NCBI RefSeq assembly: GCF_004216555.1
Contig: NZ_SGWQ01000002.1
Coordinates: 589,219-653,218 of the forward strand
Reading direction: 5' to 3'
DNA from: Herbihabitans rhizosphaerae
GTDB lineage: Bacteria > Actinomycetota > Actinomycetes > Mycobacteriales > Pseudonocardiaceae
DNA: 64,000 nucleotides
Shown here: in pieces, positions 23,530 to 32,984 of the stretch
Numbering within the stretch: position 1 is the first letter of the stretch
Layout: each line of letters starts with the position of its first letter
Made by a program: the position numbers and the translations under genes
The notes under the pieces: generated by a model
Databases searched by the model: none
Seen by the model: only the letters and a program-made list of their open reading frames with translations
What the model was told of the DNA's origin: nothing

Positions 23530-24204
23530 TCAGGCTCCTGGCGGCGTGACACCGTCGCCGCGCACTCGGGCGCCGCGCCTGCGGGTGGCGTACACGGCCG
23601 CCTCGGTTCGGCGGTCGAACCCGAGCTTGTGCAGCAGCGCGGACACGTAGTTCTTCACGGTCTTCTCGGCCAGGTACAGCTTGCCGGCGATCTGCCGGTT
23701 GGTCAGGCCCTCCGCGATCAGCTCCAGGATGCGCCGCTCCTGCGGGCTGAGCGTCTTGTACCTCGGGTCCTCCGCCTTGCCGTGCCCGCGCAGCCGCTCC
23801 AGCACCGCCGCGGTGACACCCGCGTCGAGCAGCGAGCCGCCTTCGGCCAGCGTGCGCACGGTCGCCACCAGGTCGGTGCCGGACACCTGCTTGAGCACGT
23901 AGCCCGCGGCACCCGCCATGATCGCCCCGAACAGCGCCTCGTCGTCGGAGAACGAAGTCAGCATCAGGCACGCTGGCGGCGGGTCCAGTATCGATCGCAC
24001 CTCCCGGCACACGGTCACGCCCTCGCCGTCGGGCAGCCGGACGTCCAGGATCGCGACCATCGGGCGCACGGCGGGAATGCGGGCCAGCGCCTGCGCGGCG
24101 GTCGCGGCCTCGCCGACCACCTCGATGTCGTGCTCCACCTCGAGAAGCTGACGCAGCCCGCGCCGGACGATCTCGTGGTCGTCCACGAGGAAGACGCTGA
24201 TCAT
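23530..24204 (-). CDS. devR: DevR/DosR-type response regulator (NarL/LuxR family)
   Basis: This 224-residue regulator starts at ATG 24204 or at GTG 24213, which overlaps the kinase stop as GTGA. The receiver domain has the acidic pair in FLVDDHEIVRRGL, phospho-acceptor Asp54 in ILDVRLPDG and Lys in GYVLKQV. The C-terminal LuxR-type helix-turn-helix reads LTNRQIAGKLYLAEKTVKNYVSALLHKL, very like DevR of mycobacteria, which controls dormancy and hypoxia genes. It is co-operonic with its histidine kinase immediately upstream. Confidence 0.9.
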   Translation of the reverse strand: MISVFLVDDHEIVRRGLRQLLEVEHDIEVVGEAATAAQALARIPAVRPMVAILDVRLPDGEGVTVCREVRSILDPPPACLMLTSFSDDEALFGAIMAGAAGYVLKQVSGTDLVATVRTLAEGGSLLDAGVTAAVLERLRGHGKAEDPRYKTLSPQERRILELIAEGLTNRQIAGKLYLAEKTVKNYVSALLHKLGFDRRTEAAVYATRRRGARVRGDGVTPPGA

Positions 24205-24209
24205 GACGC

Positions 24210-26069
<1,860 letters not shown>

Positions 26070-26627
26070 TTAGCCGTTCAGCGGTTGACCGATCGCACGC
26101 AGTGACCATCGGCGGCCGTCAGTGTGCAGGACCGTGACTGTGAACGGACGGATATCCAGGCGCCACAACGACTCAGGCGTCCCGGCGATCGCGTGCACGA
26201 CAGCCGCTTTGATCATGGAACCGTCGGCCACGGCGGCGAGGCGGCGGTGCTCGCCGGGCAGTGCGTCCATCCAGGTGACGGCGCGGCGCAGCAGGGCGCG
26301 CAGCGACTCCCCACCGGGCGGGGAGAAATCGGGGTCGGCGCGCCAGGCGGCGGCCAGGCCGGGGTCGGACTCGGCCAGCTCGGTGATCGTCCGGCCGGCC
26401 CACGAGCCGTACCGCCAGCCGTCCAGCGCCGGCTCGGCGATCGTGTCCAGACCGAGCACGCCCGCGGTCTGGACGCAGCGCAGCGCGGGTGCGTGCCACG
26501 CGGCGTCGAGCCGGCCGAGGTCGGCGGCGACCGGGGTGTGGTCGAGCAGCGGCTCGTCGGCGGGGAAGGCGGCTCGCCGAGTCGCCTCGGTGACGCCGGG
26601 CGAGATCAGTGACAAGCGGGTCGTCAC
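26070..26627 (-). CDS. Histidine phosphatase-like protein with degenerate active site
   Basis: The GTG 26627 start (VTTRLSLISPGVTEATRRAAFP) gives 185 residues. The fold follows histidine phosphatases: APALRCVQTAGVLGL, a DGWRYGSWAGRTITEL acid-containing segment and GSMIKAAVVHAIAG near the end. The N-terminal RHG that supplies the phosphorylated His is replaced by SPG, and the second His region is also changed (VADGSMIKA). It lies opposite a cobalamin riboswitch and cbtBA, so an original link with CobC-type ribazole phosphatase is possible, but catalytic function is doubtful. Confidence 0.7.
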   Translation of the reverse strand: MTTRLSLISPGVTEATRRAAFPADEPLLDHTPVAADLGRLDAAWHAPALRCVQTAGVLGLDTIAEPALDGWRYGSWAGRTITELAESDPGLAAAWRADPDFSPPGGESLRALLRRAVTWMDALPGEHRRLAAVADGSMIKAAVVHAIAGTPESLWRLDIRPFTVTVLHTDGRRWSLRAIGQPLNG

Positions 26628-26660
26628 ACTGACGGCCGATTCGTTGACAGTGCCACGTGC

Positions 26661-26800
26661 CTCAGAATAGGTTCCGCCAGTCCAACGACGGCAACGAGGA
26701 AGCCGGTGAGATCCCGGCACGGCCGCGCCACTGTGAACGGTCCAATGTGGACCGTGAGTCAGACCCTCCGTCGTCGCAGCTCCATCGACTGGGCCGCGTG
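26661..26800 (+). ncRNA. Cobalamin riboswitch
   Basis: The conserved core GCCGGTGAGATCCCGGCACGG (in two parts from 26702) is followed by the B12-box-like CGCCACTGTGA ending at 26736 and a later GAGTCAGACC at 26756-26765. This order (GCCGGTGA, ATCCCGGC, GCCACTGT, GAGTCAG) is the standard cobalamin riboswitch signature. A perfect hairpin CGGTCCA-ATG-TGGACCG lies between. It precedes cbtB on the plus strand, so adenosylcobalamin should shut off cobalt uptake. Outer boundaries are approximate. Confidence 0.9.
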
Positions 26801-26820
26801 TAGCCCAAAGGAGGTTCCCG

Positions 26821-27039
26821 ATGTCCGTGTCCACATCGGTGTCCCAGCCCGCCGTGCCGCTTCCGGTTGCGGTTCCACTCCGCGCCGCCCTGCCGTGGGC
26901 GATCTTCGCCGGAGTCCTCATGCTGTTGGTGACTTACTTCGTCGGCGCCGAGCAGGGCGCGGTCTCCCTGGTCTCCGGGGAATGGGTGCACGAGTTCGTG
27001 CACGACGGCCGGCACCTGCTGGGCTTCCCGTGCCACTGA
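26821..27039 (+). CDS. cbtB: Cobalt transporter subunit CbtB
   Basis: ATG 26821 follows AAAGGAGG and gives 72 residues with one membrane helix (about 25-45) and the C-terminal metal-binding signature HEFVHDGRHLLGFPCH. CbtB works with CbtA in a B12-regulated cobalt uptake system. The gene overlaps cbtA by about 10 bases. Regulation by the riboswitch just upstream supports the function. Confidence 0.92.
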   Translation: MSVSTSVSQPAVPLPVAVPLRAALPWAIFAGVLMLLVTYFVGAEQGAVSLVSGEWVHEFVHDGRHLLGFPCH

Positions 27040-27824
27040 GCGATGACGCGACGTTCTCGGTTCGCGCCCTGCTCGTGCGGGGCCTGATCGCCGGGATCGT
27101 CGGAGGACTGCTGGCGTTCGGGTTCGCCGCCGTGTTCGGCGAGCCGTCCGTGGAGCGGGCCATCGGGCTCGAGTCGGCCCCGGCGGCCCACGACCACGGT
27201 GATCACGCCACCGCACCGGCCGAGCACGAGCACGCGGAGGAGGAGGTGGTCAGCCGCGGTGTGCAGCGCACGCTCGGGTTGGCCACCGCGACCGGCGCGT
27301 ACGGGCTCGCGCTCGGCGGGTTGTTCGCGCTGGCGTTCGCCGTGGCGTACGGGCGAATCGGGCGGTTGAGTCCACGTGGGACGGTCGTGGCGGTCGGCGT
27401 CGGCGGGTTCGTCGCCGCGTCGCTGGTGCCGTTCCTGGTGTACCCGCCGAACCCGCCGGCCGTCGGCTCACCCGGCACGATCGGGGAGCGCACCGGGCTC
27501 GCGTTCGGCATGATCGGCCTGTCCGTACTGCTCGCCGTGCTGTCCGTCTACTGTGGACGCAAGCTCGCCGCGCGGTTCGACGGCTGGGTGGCGACGCTGC
27601 TGGCCGGCGTCGGCTACGTGATCGTGATCGGCGTACTCGCGGCGGTGCTGCCGGGGTTCGACGAGGTGCCGCCGTCGTTCCCGGCGAGCCTGCTGTGGGA
27701 CTTCCGGCTCGCCTCGCTCGGCACCCAGTTGACACTGTGGGCGGGCATCAGCCTGGTGTTCGGCGTGCTCCTGGAACGAGGGCTGCGGCGCGAGTCGCGC
27801 TCGCTCATGGTGACGGCCGGCTAG
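27030..27824 (+). CDS. cbtA: Cobalt transporter subunit CbtA
   Basis: The likely GTG start at 27030 lies inside the end of cbtB and gives 264 residues; a later GTG at 27075 is possible. Five or six membrane segments are predicted. Between the first and second lies a metal-binding His/Glu loop (AHDHGDHATAPAEHEHAEEE). PFLVYPPNPPAVG and LPGFDEVPPSFPASLLWDFRLASLG are typical CbtA sequences. With CbtB it should move cobalt into the cell for cobalamin synthesis. The stop overlaps the convergent lipoprotein gene by 4 bases. Confidence 0.9.
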   Translation: MPLSDDATFSVRALLVRGLIAGIVGGLLAFGFAAVFGEPSVERAIGLESAPAAHDHGDHATAPAEHEHAEEEVVSRGVQRTLGLATATGAYGLALGGLFALAFAVAYGRIGRLSPRGTVVAVGVGGFVAASLVPFLVYPPNPPAVGSPGTIGERTGLAFGMIGLSVLLAVLSVYCGRKLAARFDGWVATLLAGVGYVIVIGVLAAVLPGFDEVPPSFPASLLWDFRLASLGTQLTLWAGISLVFGVLLERGLRRESRSLMVTAG

Positions 27825-28261
27825 CGCTGGCGTACCCGCTTGTCGGCGGTGACGACCAGGCCGGCCTGTGCGGCCCCACCGCACTCCGGGCCGTGAGGGT
27901 ACGACATCACCGGGTCGATCGTCAGCCGCTCGTGCACGACCGGCTGACGATCGGCGGTGTACACGGTCAAGGTCACGTCGATCGGGGCATCCGGCATGTC
28001 CGGGAGAATCGCGATTCCCCATTTGCGGCCGGCCATCTGAGTGGTCGCCGGCGGCGTGAACATCTGCACGGCCTGCTCGCGGCACCTGTCGGCCCAGCAC
28101 GCGCGGATCGTGGCGTGGTCGGCGAGCGACGGCTCGATGTCGACACCGATGCCGGTGATCGTCGCGACCGCAGGACAGACGTGCTCCGTGCCCGCATCGC
28201 AGCCGACGATCAGCGCGCCGGCCACGGACAGCACCGCGAGCATCGTTTGTGGGCCACACAA
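27821..28261 (-). CDS. Cys-containing lipoprotein, copy 1 of a tandem pair
   Basis: The GTG 28261 frame gives 146 residues with a hydrophobic N-terminus and lipobox ALIVGC at Cys21. The mature part reads TGIGVDIEPSLADHATIRACWADRC, then DAPIDVTLTVYTADRQPVVHERLTIDPVMSY and PECGGAAQAGLVV. It is clearly paralogous to the next protein upstream, sharing the IRACWA-x-C-R, Cys-Gly-Gly and terminal VTADK-VRQR elements. Four Cys besides the lipid Cys could form disulfides outside the membrane. It may be the last gene of the MNIO operon. Function unknown. Confidence 0.75.
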   Translation of the reverse strand: MCGPQTMLAVLSVAGALIVGCDAGTEHVCPAVATITGIGVDIEPSLADHATIRACWADRCREQAVQMFTPPATTQMAGRKWGIAILPDMPDAPIDVTLTVYTADRQPVVHERLTIDPVMSYPHGPECGGAAQAGLVVTADKRVRQR

Positions 28262-28295
28262 CGGAGACGAGATCGGTGGCGAACAGGTTGCAGGC

Positions 28296-28802
28296 TTACC
28301 GCTGGCGTACCTGCTTGTCGGCGGTGACGATCAGACCGGCCTGTGCCGCGTCACCGCCGCAGCCGGGGCCGTTGGGATTGGCCATCACCGGGTCGACGGT
28401 GAGCTGCTTGTGTACCAGGGGCTCGGTGTCGGCGGAACGCAGCGTCAGGGTCACCTCGACGGGACTGTCCGGCATGCCGGCGAGATTCACGAAGCCGTGC
28501 TTGCCGCCCGTCGGTAGCGCCTGCGCACCGCACACGTCGGTCGGTGCGTTGCCGGTGCAGGTCGTCGGCGCGCTCCTGGTGGCGGGCGAGAGCGGTACGG
28601 TCTCGTCGCGGCAGGCGGTCGCCCAACACGCGCGGATCGATGCGCTCAGTACCTGATCGGCGAGCGGTGGATCGATGTCGACCGTGATGCCGTTGAGCGC
28701 GGCCATCAGCGTGCAGGCACGCGGCGCGGCGGGGCTGTTCCCACAGCCGACGAGCAGCGTGCCGGCCGCGGCCAGTGTCACGAACACCGTTTTCCGTGCC
28801 AT
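28296..28802 (-). CDS. Cys-containing lipoprotein, copy 2 of a tandem pair
   Basis: ATG 28802 (MARKTVFVTLAAAGTLL) gives 168 residues with lipobox LLVGC at Cys20. The mature part resembles its neighbour: NGITVDIDPPLADQVLSASIRACWATACRDE, DSPVEVTLTLRSADTEPLVHKQLTVDPVM and GPGCGGDAAQAGL. It has an extra Cys-bearing segment (TTCTGNAPTDVCGAQ). It starts 40 bases after the SCO6045-like gene, so it is probably part of the same transcript as the MNIO gene. Tandem duplication with subsequent divergence is evident. Function unknown. Confidence 0.75.
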   Translation of the reverse strand: MARKTVFVTLAAAGTLLVGCGNSPAAPRACTLMAALNGITVDIDPPLADQVLSASIRACWATACRDETVPLSPATRSAPTTCTGNAPTDVCGAQALPTGGKHGFVNLAGMPDSPVEVTLTLRSADTEPLVHKQLTVDPVMANPNGPGCGGDAAQAGLIVTADKQVRQR

Positions 28803-28842
28803 ACCTGGAAGACGGACTCGACCGCCCGATGGTTGCACGGTG

Positions 28843-29190
28843 TCAGTCTCGGCGGCGCAACAGGCGGGCCAGCGCGGACCGTTTCGGCGGCGCGCTGATC
28901 TCGCCACGCTCGCGCAGCCAGTCGGCGAACGCGTTGGCGTCGGCGCGCATCCCGGTGCCGACATGCCTCGGGTGCGCCCTTCCGTAGGTGTCGAACAGCT
29001 CGCGATAGCGGGCGCCGAGCGCCTCCGGCAGGTCCGGCCGCAGCATCGCCACCACCCGCCTTCGCTTGGCCAGCAAGGCATCCGCCTCGACGCGCAGCCG
29101 TTCGGCGTCGAATCCGGGCGGCACCTCGCCGCCGGCCAGCAGTGCCCGCAGCAGGGCGGCCTGCTGTTCGGCCAGCTCCTCCCGGCTCAC
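28843..29190 (-). CDS. SCO6045-like small protein, probable MNIO partner
   Basis: GTG 29190 overlaps the MNIO stop as GTGA and gives 115 residues. The sequence is helical and charged: EELAEQQAALLRALLAGG, then KRRRVVAMLRPDLPEALGARYRELFDTYGRAHP and a basic tail. It resembles the small proteins (SCO6045-like) that accompany DUF692 genes in streptomycetes. MNIO enzymes usually need a partner that brings the substrate peptide; a coupled small gene directly downstream fits that role, but this is an inference. Confidence 0.65.
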   Translation of the reverse strand: MSREELAEQQAALLRALLAGGEVPPGFDAERLRVEADALLAKRRRVVAMLRPDLPEALGARYRELFDTYGRAHPRHVGTGMRADANAFADWLRERGEISAPPKRSALARLLRRRD

Positions 29191-30002
29191 GCGTGTGCCG
29201 CCAGCACGTCCCGGATCGAGGCCAGCTCGCCGGCCAGCTCCGCGTCGGTGGGGTAGAGGTCGTCGCGTTCCAGCAGCACACCCGGCGGGCGGCGGCGCGC
29301 GCACAGCTCGCCGAGCACGTCGAGCACCTCCTGCGGCACCGCGTGCGCGTGAGTGTCGTGGTAGACGCCGTTCACCTCGACGCCGCCCGCGACGTGCACG
29401 TAGGCCAGCCGTTCCAGCGGCAGCTCGTCGAGCATGGCGGCCGGATCGGTGCCCAGGTTGCGCGCGTTGGCGTACAGGTTCGCCACGTCGATCAGCAGCA
29501 GGCAGTCGGTGCGCTCGACCAGTTCGGACAGGAACCGCGCCTCGGTCAGCTCGGCGTCCGGCCACTCCAGCAGCGCGGCGATGTTCTCCAGCGCGAACGG
29601 GGTGTCCACAATGGACTGCGCGGTCTTCACGTTGGCCACCAGCACGTCCAGCGCCTCGCGGGTGCGGGGGAGCGGCATCAGGTGCCCGGAGTCCAGACCG
29701 CCGGCCCGCACGAAACACACGTGGTCGCTCACGAGTGGAGCGTCCACCAGGCGCGCCACCGCGGCGAGGTGCTCGACCCGTTGCGTGTCAAGGGGTTCCG
29801 CACCGCCGAGGGACAGCGACACCGCGTGCGGCAGCACCGGCACGCCACGCTCGCGCAGCACGCGGAGCGACTCCGGCAGGTGATCGGTGTGCAGGTTCTC
29901 GGCGACCACCTCGACGAAGTCCACGCCGGCCATGCGCTCCACCGACAGGTCGATCTCGGACCGCCAGCCGATGCCGACTCCCAGGTCCTCCATGCCGTTC
30001 AT
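29187..30002 (-). CDS. DUF692 multinuclear non-haem iron oxidase (MNIO)
   Basis: ATG 30002 forms an ATGA overlap with the gene upstream; ATG 29993, nine bases after GGAGG, is equally plausible. The longer form has 271 residues. TIM-barrel metal ligands of the MbnB/TglH family are visible: VLPHAVSLSLGG, VSDHVCF, ALENIA, IDVANLYANA, YVHVAGG, DTHAHAVP and LLERDD. Characterised members use two or three irons and O2 to modify Cys in peptides, for example to oxazolone/thioamide in methanobactin or by excision of a carbon. The preceding gene encodes a membrane protein ending in a Cys-rich tail, the obvious candidate substrate. Confidence 0.9.
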   Translation of the reverse strand: MNGMEDLGVGIGWRSEIDLSVERMAGVDFVEVVAENLHTDHLPESLRVLRERGVPVLPHAVSLSLGGAEPLDTQRVEHLAAVARLVDAPLVSDHVCFVRAGGLDSGHLMPLPRTREALDVLVANVKTAQSIVDTPFALENIAALLEWPDAELTEARFLSELVERTDCLLLIDVANLYANARNLGTDPAAMLDELPLERLAYVHVAGGVEVNGVYHDTHAHAVPQEVLDVLGELCARRRPPGVLLERDDLYPTDAELAGELASIRDVLAAHA

Positions 30003-30901
30003 CCTCCGCAACTCGAACCGCCGCCGCCACAACTCGACCCGCTCGACGACGAGCAGGACGACCCGCCCGAATCGCCGGACGAGGCAGGCGGTGCGGACGG
30101 TGGGGCCAGCGCGTGCCTGACGTCGACGTCCGGGTGCGCGGCGAACCCGCCGATCCCCACGGCCGCGGCGATCGCCGGCAGCGCGGCGCTGTCCGCGTCG
30201 AGGGACAGCCGCCTCGGCCGGTCGGCGGTCGCGCCCTCGATCACCGCGCGGCCCGTCCTTGTCGGCAGCACCTCCTGGGTGAGGCCCTTCGCGGCGACCA
30301 GCGCGCCGCCGGTGAGCAGCAGCACGCCGAACAGCATCCCGAGCAGCGAGCCGACCGGGCGGTCCAGGGAGATTCCGACGATCAGCCTGGCCAGGCCGAT
30401 CGTGAGGACGGCGAGGTACAGGCCTGCCACCGTGCGGCGGACCCGCATGCGCCACGCCGCCGGTACGACGAGCCGGTCGCGCAGCAGCTCCTCCTGGATC
30501 CGGTCCAGCCCTAGCAGCGGGCCGTCGGCCAGCGCGGTGACCACGATCGACGCGCTCGGTGTGCCCTTGCGCTGGACGGTGTCCAGCACCTCCTGTTCGA
30601 GCGGGTCGAGCGGCTTGTCGGTGCCCGATCCAGTGGTGGACAGCCGCCCCTCGCCGTTGATCCGCAGGAGCTGCCGGTGGGTCAACTCGGCGATGACGGT
30701 CTCCACGAGTCGCGCGCACCCGCCGGCGAGGTAGGCGAGGTGGTAGGTCGTGGGCAGGTTCGTGTGGTCGAACGGCTCGGCTCGGTCCGCGAGGCGGCGG
30801 ATCACCAGCGCGCCGATCGCCGCCACCATCAGCGGCGCGAACATCGCCGCCGCGTAGATCTCGAGGAACTGCTCGCCGGACAGGCCCCACGGCTCGTCCA
30901 T
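29999..30901 (-). CDS. TIGR04222-type membrane protein with Ser/Gly/Cys tail
   Basis: ATG 30901 (MDEPWGLSGEQF) gives 300 residues. One membrane helix near the N-terminus (residues 10-33) precedes a cytoplasmic or exposed domain with TNLPTTYHLAYLAGG. Two more helices (about 160-205) follow, and the sequence then carries LPTRTGRAVIEGA. The last 30 residues are low complexity: a Pro/Ser linker, then three SSC triplets separated by Ser/Gly runs and ending CGG. This architecture is known to occur beside DUF692 genes. The tail may be the site modified by the coupled MNIO, which would make this a membrane-anchored modified peptide; that is an inference. Confidence 0.8.
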   Translation of the reverse strand: MDEPWGLSGEQFLEIYAAAMFAPLMVAAIGALVIRRLADRAEPFDHTNLPTTYHLAYLAGGCARLVETVIAELTHRQLLRINGEGRLSTTGSGTDKPLDPLEQEVLDTVQRKGTPSASIVVTALADGPLLGLDRIQEELLRDRLVVPAAWRMRVRRTVAGLYLAVLTIGLARLIVGISLDRPVGSLLGMLFGVLLLTGGALVAAKGLTQEVLPTRTGRAVIEGATADRPRRLSLDADSAALPAIAAAVGIGGFAAHPDVDVRHALAPPSAPPASSGDSGGSSCSSSSGSSCGGGGSSCGG

Positions 30902-30905
30902 CAGC

Positions 30906-31715
30906 TCACCTCTCCGCCGACTGCGGCTGGGCCAGTGCCCGCATCAGACCGGCGTCCGGGTACATGGCCAGACCGCCGATCGCGACCGCCGCGGCCGCAC
31001 AACCGAACGTGCTCCCTTGTCCGCCAAGGGAATCGGGACGTGCGTCGGCCACGACCGCCTTGCCGGTCCTGGTCGGCACCACGTCGTGGAACGGTATCCG
31101 GATGAGCACGAACGCGATCGCCATGAACACGAACGCGAAGACCACCAGCAGCAGCAGCGGCTCGACCGGGCGCTCGAGCCGGATGGCGTTCACGATCCTG
31201 GTCAGCCCCATGCCGAACACGCCGAGGTAGGCCAGCGCGACCGTCCACTTGAGACTCCGGCTCCACGCCTCCGGCACGATCAACCCGTTGCGCGCCAAGA
31301 AGTGCTTGGCGTCCTCGAGCGCGCGGCTGCCGTGGAACGGGTCCATCGTGTTCAGGTCGGAGACGACCTCGCCGGTGGTGGGCGCGCCGAGCTTGGCCAC
31401 CGAGGCGAGCACGTCCTGCTCGAGCGGCTCACCGGCCGGCGAGCCGGTGGCCGACAGCCGCCCCGCGTCGTCGACCAGGAGCACCTGCCGGTGCACCAGG
31501 TTCGCGACGATCGTCTCGATCAGCCGCTGGTGGCCGTCCACGAGCAGCCCGAGGTGGTACGCCGTCGGAAGCTGCCGGTGGTCGAACGCGGTGCCGCGGT
31601 CGGCCCGGTGCCTGATCACGCGGCCCCACACGATGCCGATCAGCATCGGTGCGAACATCGCGGCCAGGTAGATGTTGACGAACGCCGGCTCCGAGACGCC
31701 CCACGGCTCGTCCAC
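30906..31715 (-). CDS. TIGR04222-type membrane protein without Cys tail
   Basis: The GTG 31715 start aligns with the MDEPWG start of the paralogue downstream and follows GGGGA; GTG 31730 is also open. The protein has 269 residues. It shares the paralogue's plan: N-terminal helix, QLPTAYHLGLLVDGHQRL, two central helices and VVPTRTGKAVVADA. It ends ...ALAQPQSAER with no Ser/Gly/Cys extension. It is the first gene of the operon, four bases upstream of the tailed copy. The two may form a heteromer in which only one carries the modifiable tail. Confidence 0.75.
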   Translation of the reverse strand: MDEPWGVSEPAFVNIYLAAMFAPMLIGIVWGRVIRHRADRGTAFDHRQLPTAYHLGLLVDGHQRLIETIVANLVHRQVLLVDDAGRLSATGSPAGEPLEQDVLASVAKLGAPTTGEVVSDLNTMDPFHGSRALEDAKHFLARNGLIVPEAWSRSLKWTVALAYLGVFGMGLTRIVNAIRLERPVEPLLLLVVFAFVFMAIAFVLIRIPFHDVVPTRTGKAVVADARPDSLGGQGSTFGCAAAAVAIGGLAMYPDAGLMRALAQPQSAER

Positions 31716-31787
31716 AGGTTCCCCAATCACTCGGCATGCGGCGGGAACCCTACCGTCCGGCGATCGGGGAAGTGGCTATTCCTGTGG

Positions 31788-32210
31788 CTATTCCTGGGGT
31801 GTCAGGCGCAACGCGATGCTGTTGATGCAGTACCGCTGGTCGGTCGGCGTGTCGTACCCCTCGCCCTCGAACACGTGGCCGAGGTGGCTGTGACAGCTCG
31901 CGCACAACACCTCGGTGCGCGCCATGCCGGCCGAGCGGTCCTCACGCAGCACCACGCTCTCGCCGGCGAGCGGGGTGAAGAACGACGGCCAACCGCAGTG
32001 CGACTCGAACTTGGAATCGCTGCGGAACAGTTCGGCGCCGCACGCGCGGCACTCGTACACGCCGGTCGTCTTCGTGTCGGTGTACTCGCCGGTGAACGGG
32101 CGCTCGGTGCCGGCCTCGCGGAGTACGGCGTACTCCGCGCCGGACAGCTTCTCGCGCCATTCCTGCTCGGACTTCACCACTCTCGGTGTCGCACCAACAA
32201 CAGGTTTCAT
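31788..32210 (-). CDS. msrB: Peptide-methionine (R)-S-oxide reductase MsrB
   Basis: ATG 32210 (MKPVVGATPRVV) gives 140 residues. MsrB repairs methionine-R-sulfoxide in proteins using thioredoxin. The zinc-binding pairs CRAC and CASCHSHLGH are present, as are GWPSFF and catalytic Cys128 in RYCINSIAL. Length is typical for a single-domain MsrB. It is cytosolic. It follows the MNIO operon start on the same strand but is probably expressed separately. Confidence 0.95.
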   Translation of the reverse strand: MKPVVGATPRVVKSEQEWREKLSGAEYAVLREAGTERPFTGEYTDTKTTGVYECRACGAELFRSDSKFESHCGWPSFFTPLAGESVVLREDRSAGMARTEVLCASCHSHLGHVFEGEGYDTPTDQRYCINSIALRLTPQE

Positions 32211-32220
32211 GGTCCCCACG

Positions 32221-32541
32221 CTACCTGCCGAGCAAGAACGTGACCGTGTCCCAGACGGCGACCATCACGCCGAGCAGGATCAGGCACACCAGCAGGCCGG
32301 CGGTGACCCGGCGGTGGCCGCCGAGCCGGTTCGCCGAGTCGGCGAAGTTGGAGACACCGGAGAGATACCCCTCGACGGTGTAGTTGGGCTGGCTGCGCTC
32401 GACCCGGTCGAGGTGCTCGGCGAACTCCCGGGCCTCCGGGTCGTCCGGGTCCAGGCCGATCAGGTCGTCGGTGAACCGGTCAGGCGACCGGTCCCGACGG
32501 CTGTCGTCGTCGGGATGGGGCAGCGGCGGGCCGGCCAGCAT
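32221..32541 (-). CDS. Small protein with C-terminal membrane anchor
   Basis: ATG 32541 (MLAGPPLPHPDDDSR) gives 106 residues. The first 60 are acidic and hydrophilic (DRFTDDLIGLDPDDPEAREFAEHL). The last 25 form one membrane helix (TAGLLVCLILLGVMVAVWDTV). No known domain was recognised. It lies 10 bases upstream of msrB on the same strand, suggesting cotranscription. Tail-anchored proteins of this kind are common hypotheticals in actinomycetes. Confidence 0.65.
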   Translation of the reverse strand: MLAGPPLPHPDDDSRRDRSPDRFTDDLIGLDPDDPEAREFAEHLDRVERSQPNYTVEGYLSGVSNFADSANRLGGHRRVTAGLLVCLILLGVMVAVWDTVTFLLGR

Positions 32542-32630
32542 GCCTCCACGGTAGCTGGTCCTCGGTCGAACGCTCAGCTTTGACAGCGTGCGGCGGGCCA
32601 TCTCACGTACCGTGGCGCTGACTGGGGGAG

Positions 32631-32984
32631 GTGCCCGTGCGGCGGAGATCTGGGCGGTTCAGCCGGCAGTGGCAGCGGGAACGGGCGGCGCGGGCGAACG
32701 ATGAGCGCGAGGACGTCAACGCGCGGCTGCGCTGGGCCTTCGGCGGCAATCCGTTCGGCTGGCGTTGGCGTCAGCGTGGCGAGCGGGTGCTGCCCTATCG
32801 AGGCTTCCGCGCCGGCAGGGCTCGTGAGCGGCCCGACGACACCGGCTACGACGAGCCGGCCGCGCCAGAACCCGTGCGCGACGAATGGCACGGGAACCGG
32901 TGGCTCGCCGGCATGTCGGATCTCCGCACCAACGACGGCGTGATCGGCGACGATCCGGACGAGTATCCCGGCGAGCGGGTCTAG
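32631..32984 (+). CDS. Arg-rich hypothetical protein
   Basis: GTG 32631 gives 117 residues; GTG 32637 is also possible. The N-terminal half is strongly basic with Arg and Trp (SGRFSRQWQRERAARANDE, GGNPFGWRWRQRG). The C-terminal half is acidic (NDGVIGDDPDEYPGE). No family was recognised. It is divergent from the small membrane-anchored protein and overlaps the convergent endonuclease-fold gene by 4 bases. Confidence 0.5.
   Translation: MPVRRRSGRFSRQWQRERAARANDEREDVNARLRWAFGGNPFGWRWRQRGERVLPYRGFRAGRARERPDDTGYDEPAAPEPVRDEWHGNRWLAGMSDLRTNDGVIGDDPDEYPGERV

Noticed and set aside
26070-26627. Active CobC-type phosphatase
   Set aside because: The RHG motif carrying the catalytic His is absent, so it was called only phosphatase-like.
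26706-27029. N-terminal extension of cbtA through the riboswitch and cbtB
   Set aside because: It would translate the riboswitch and overlap all of cbtB; the GTG at 27030 fits CbtA better.
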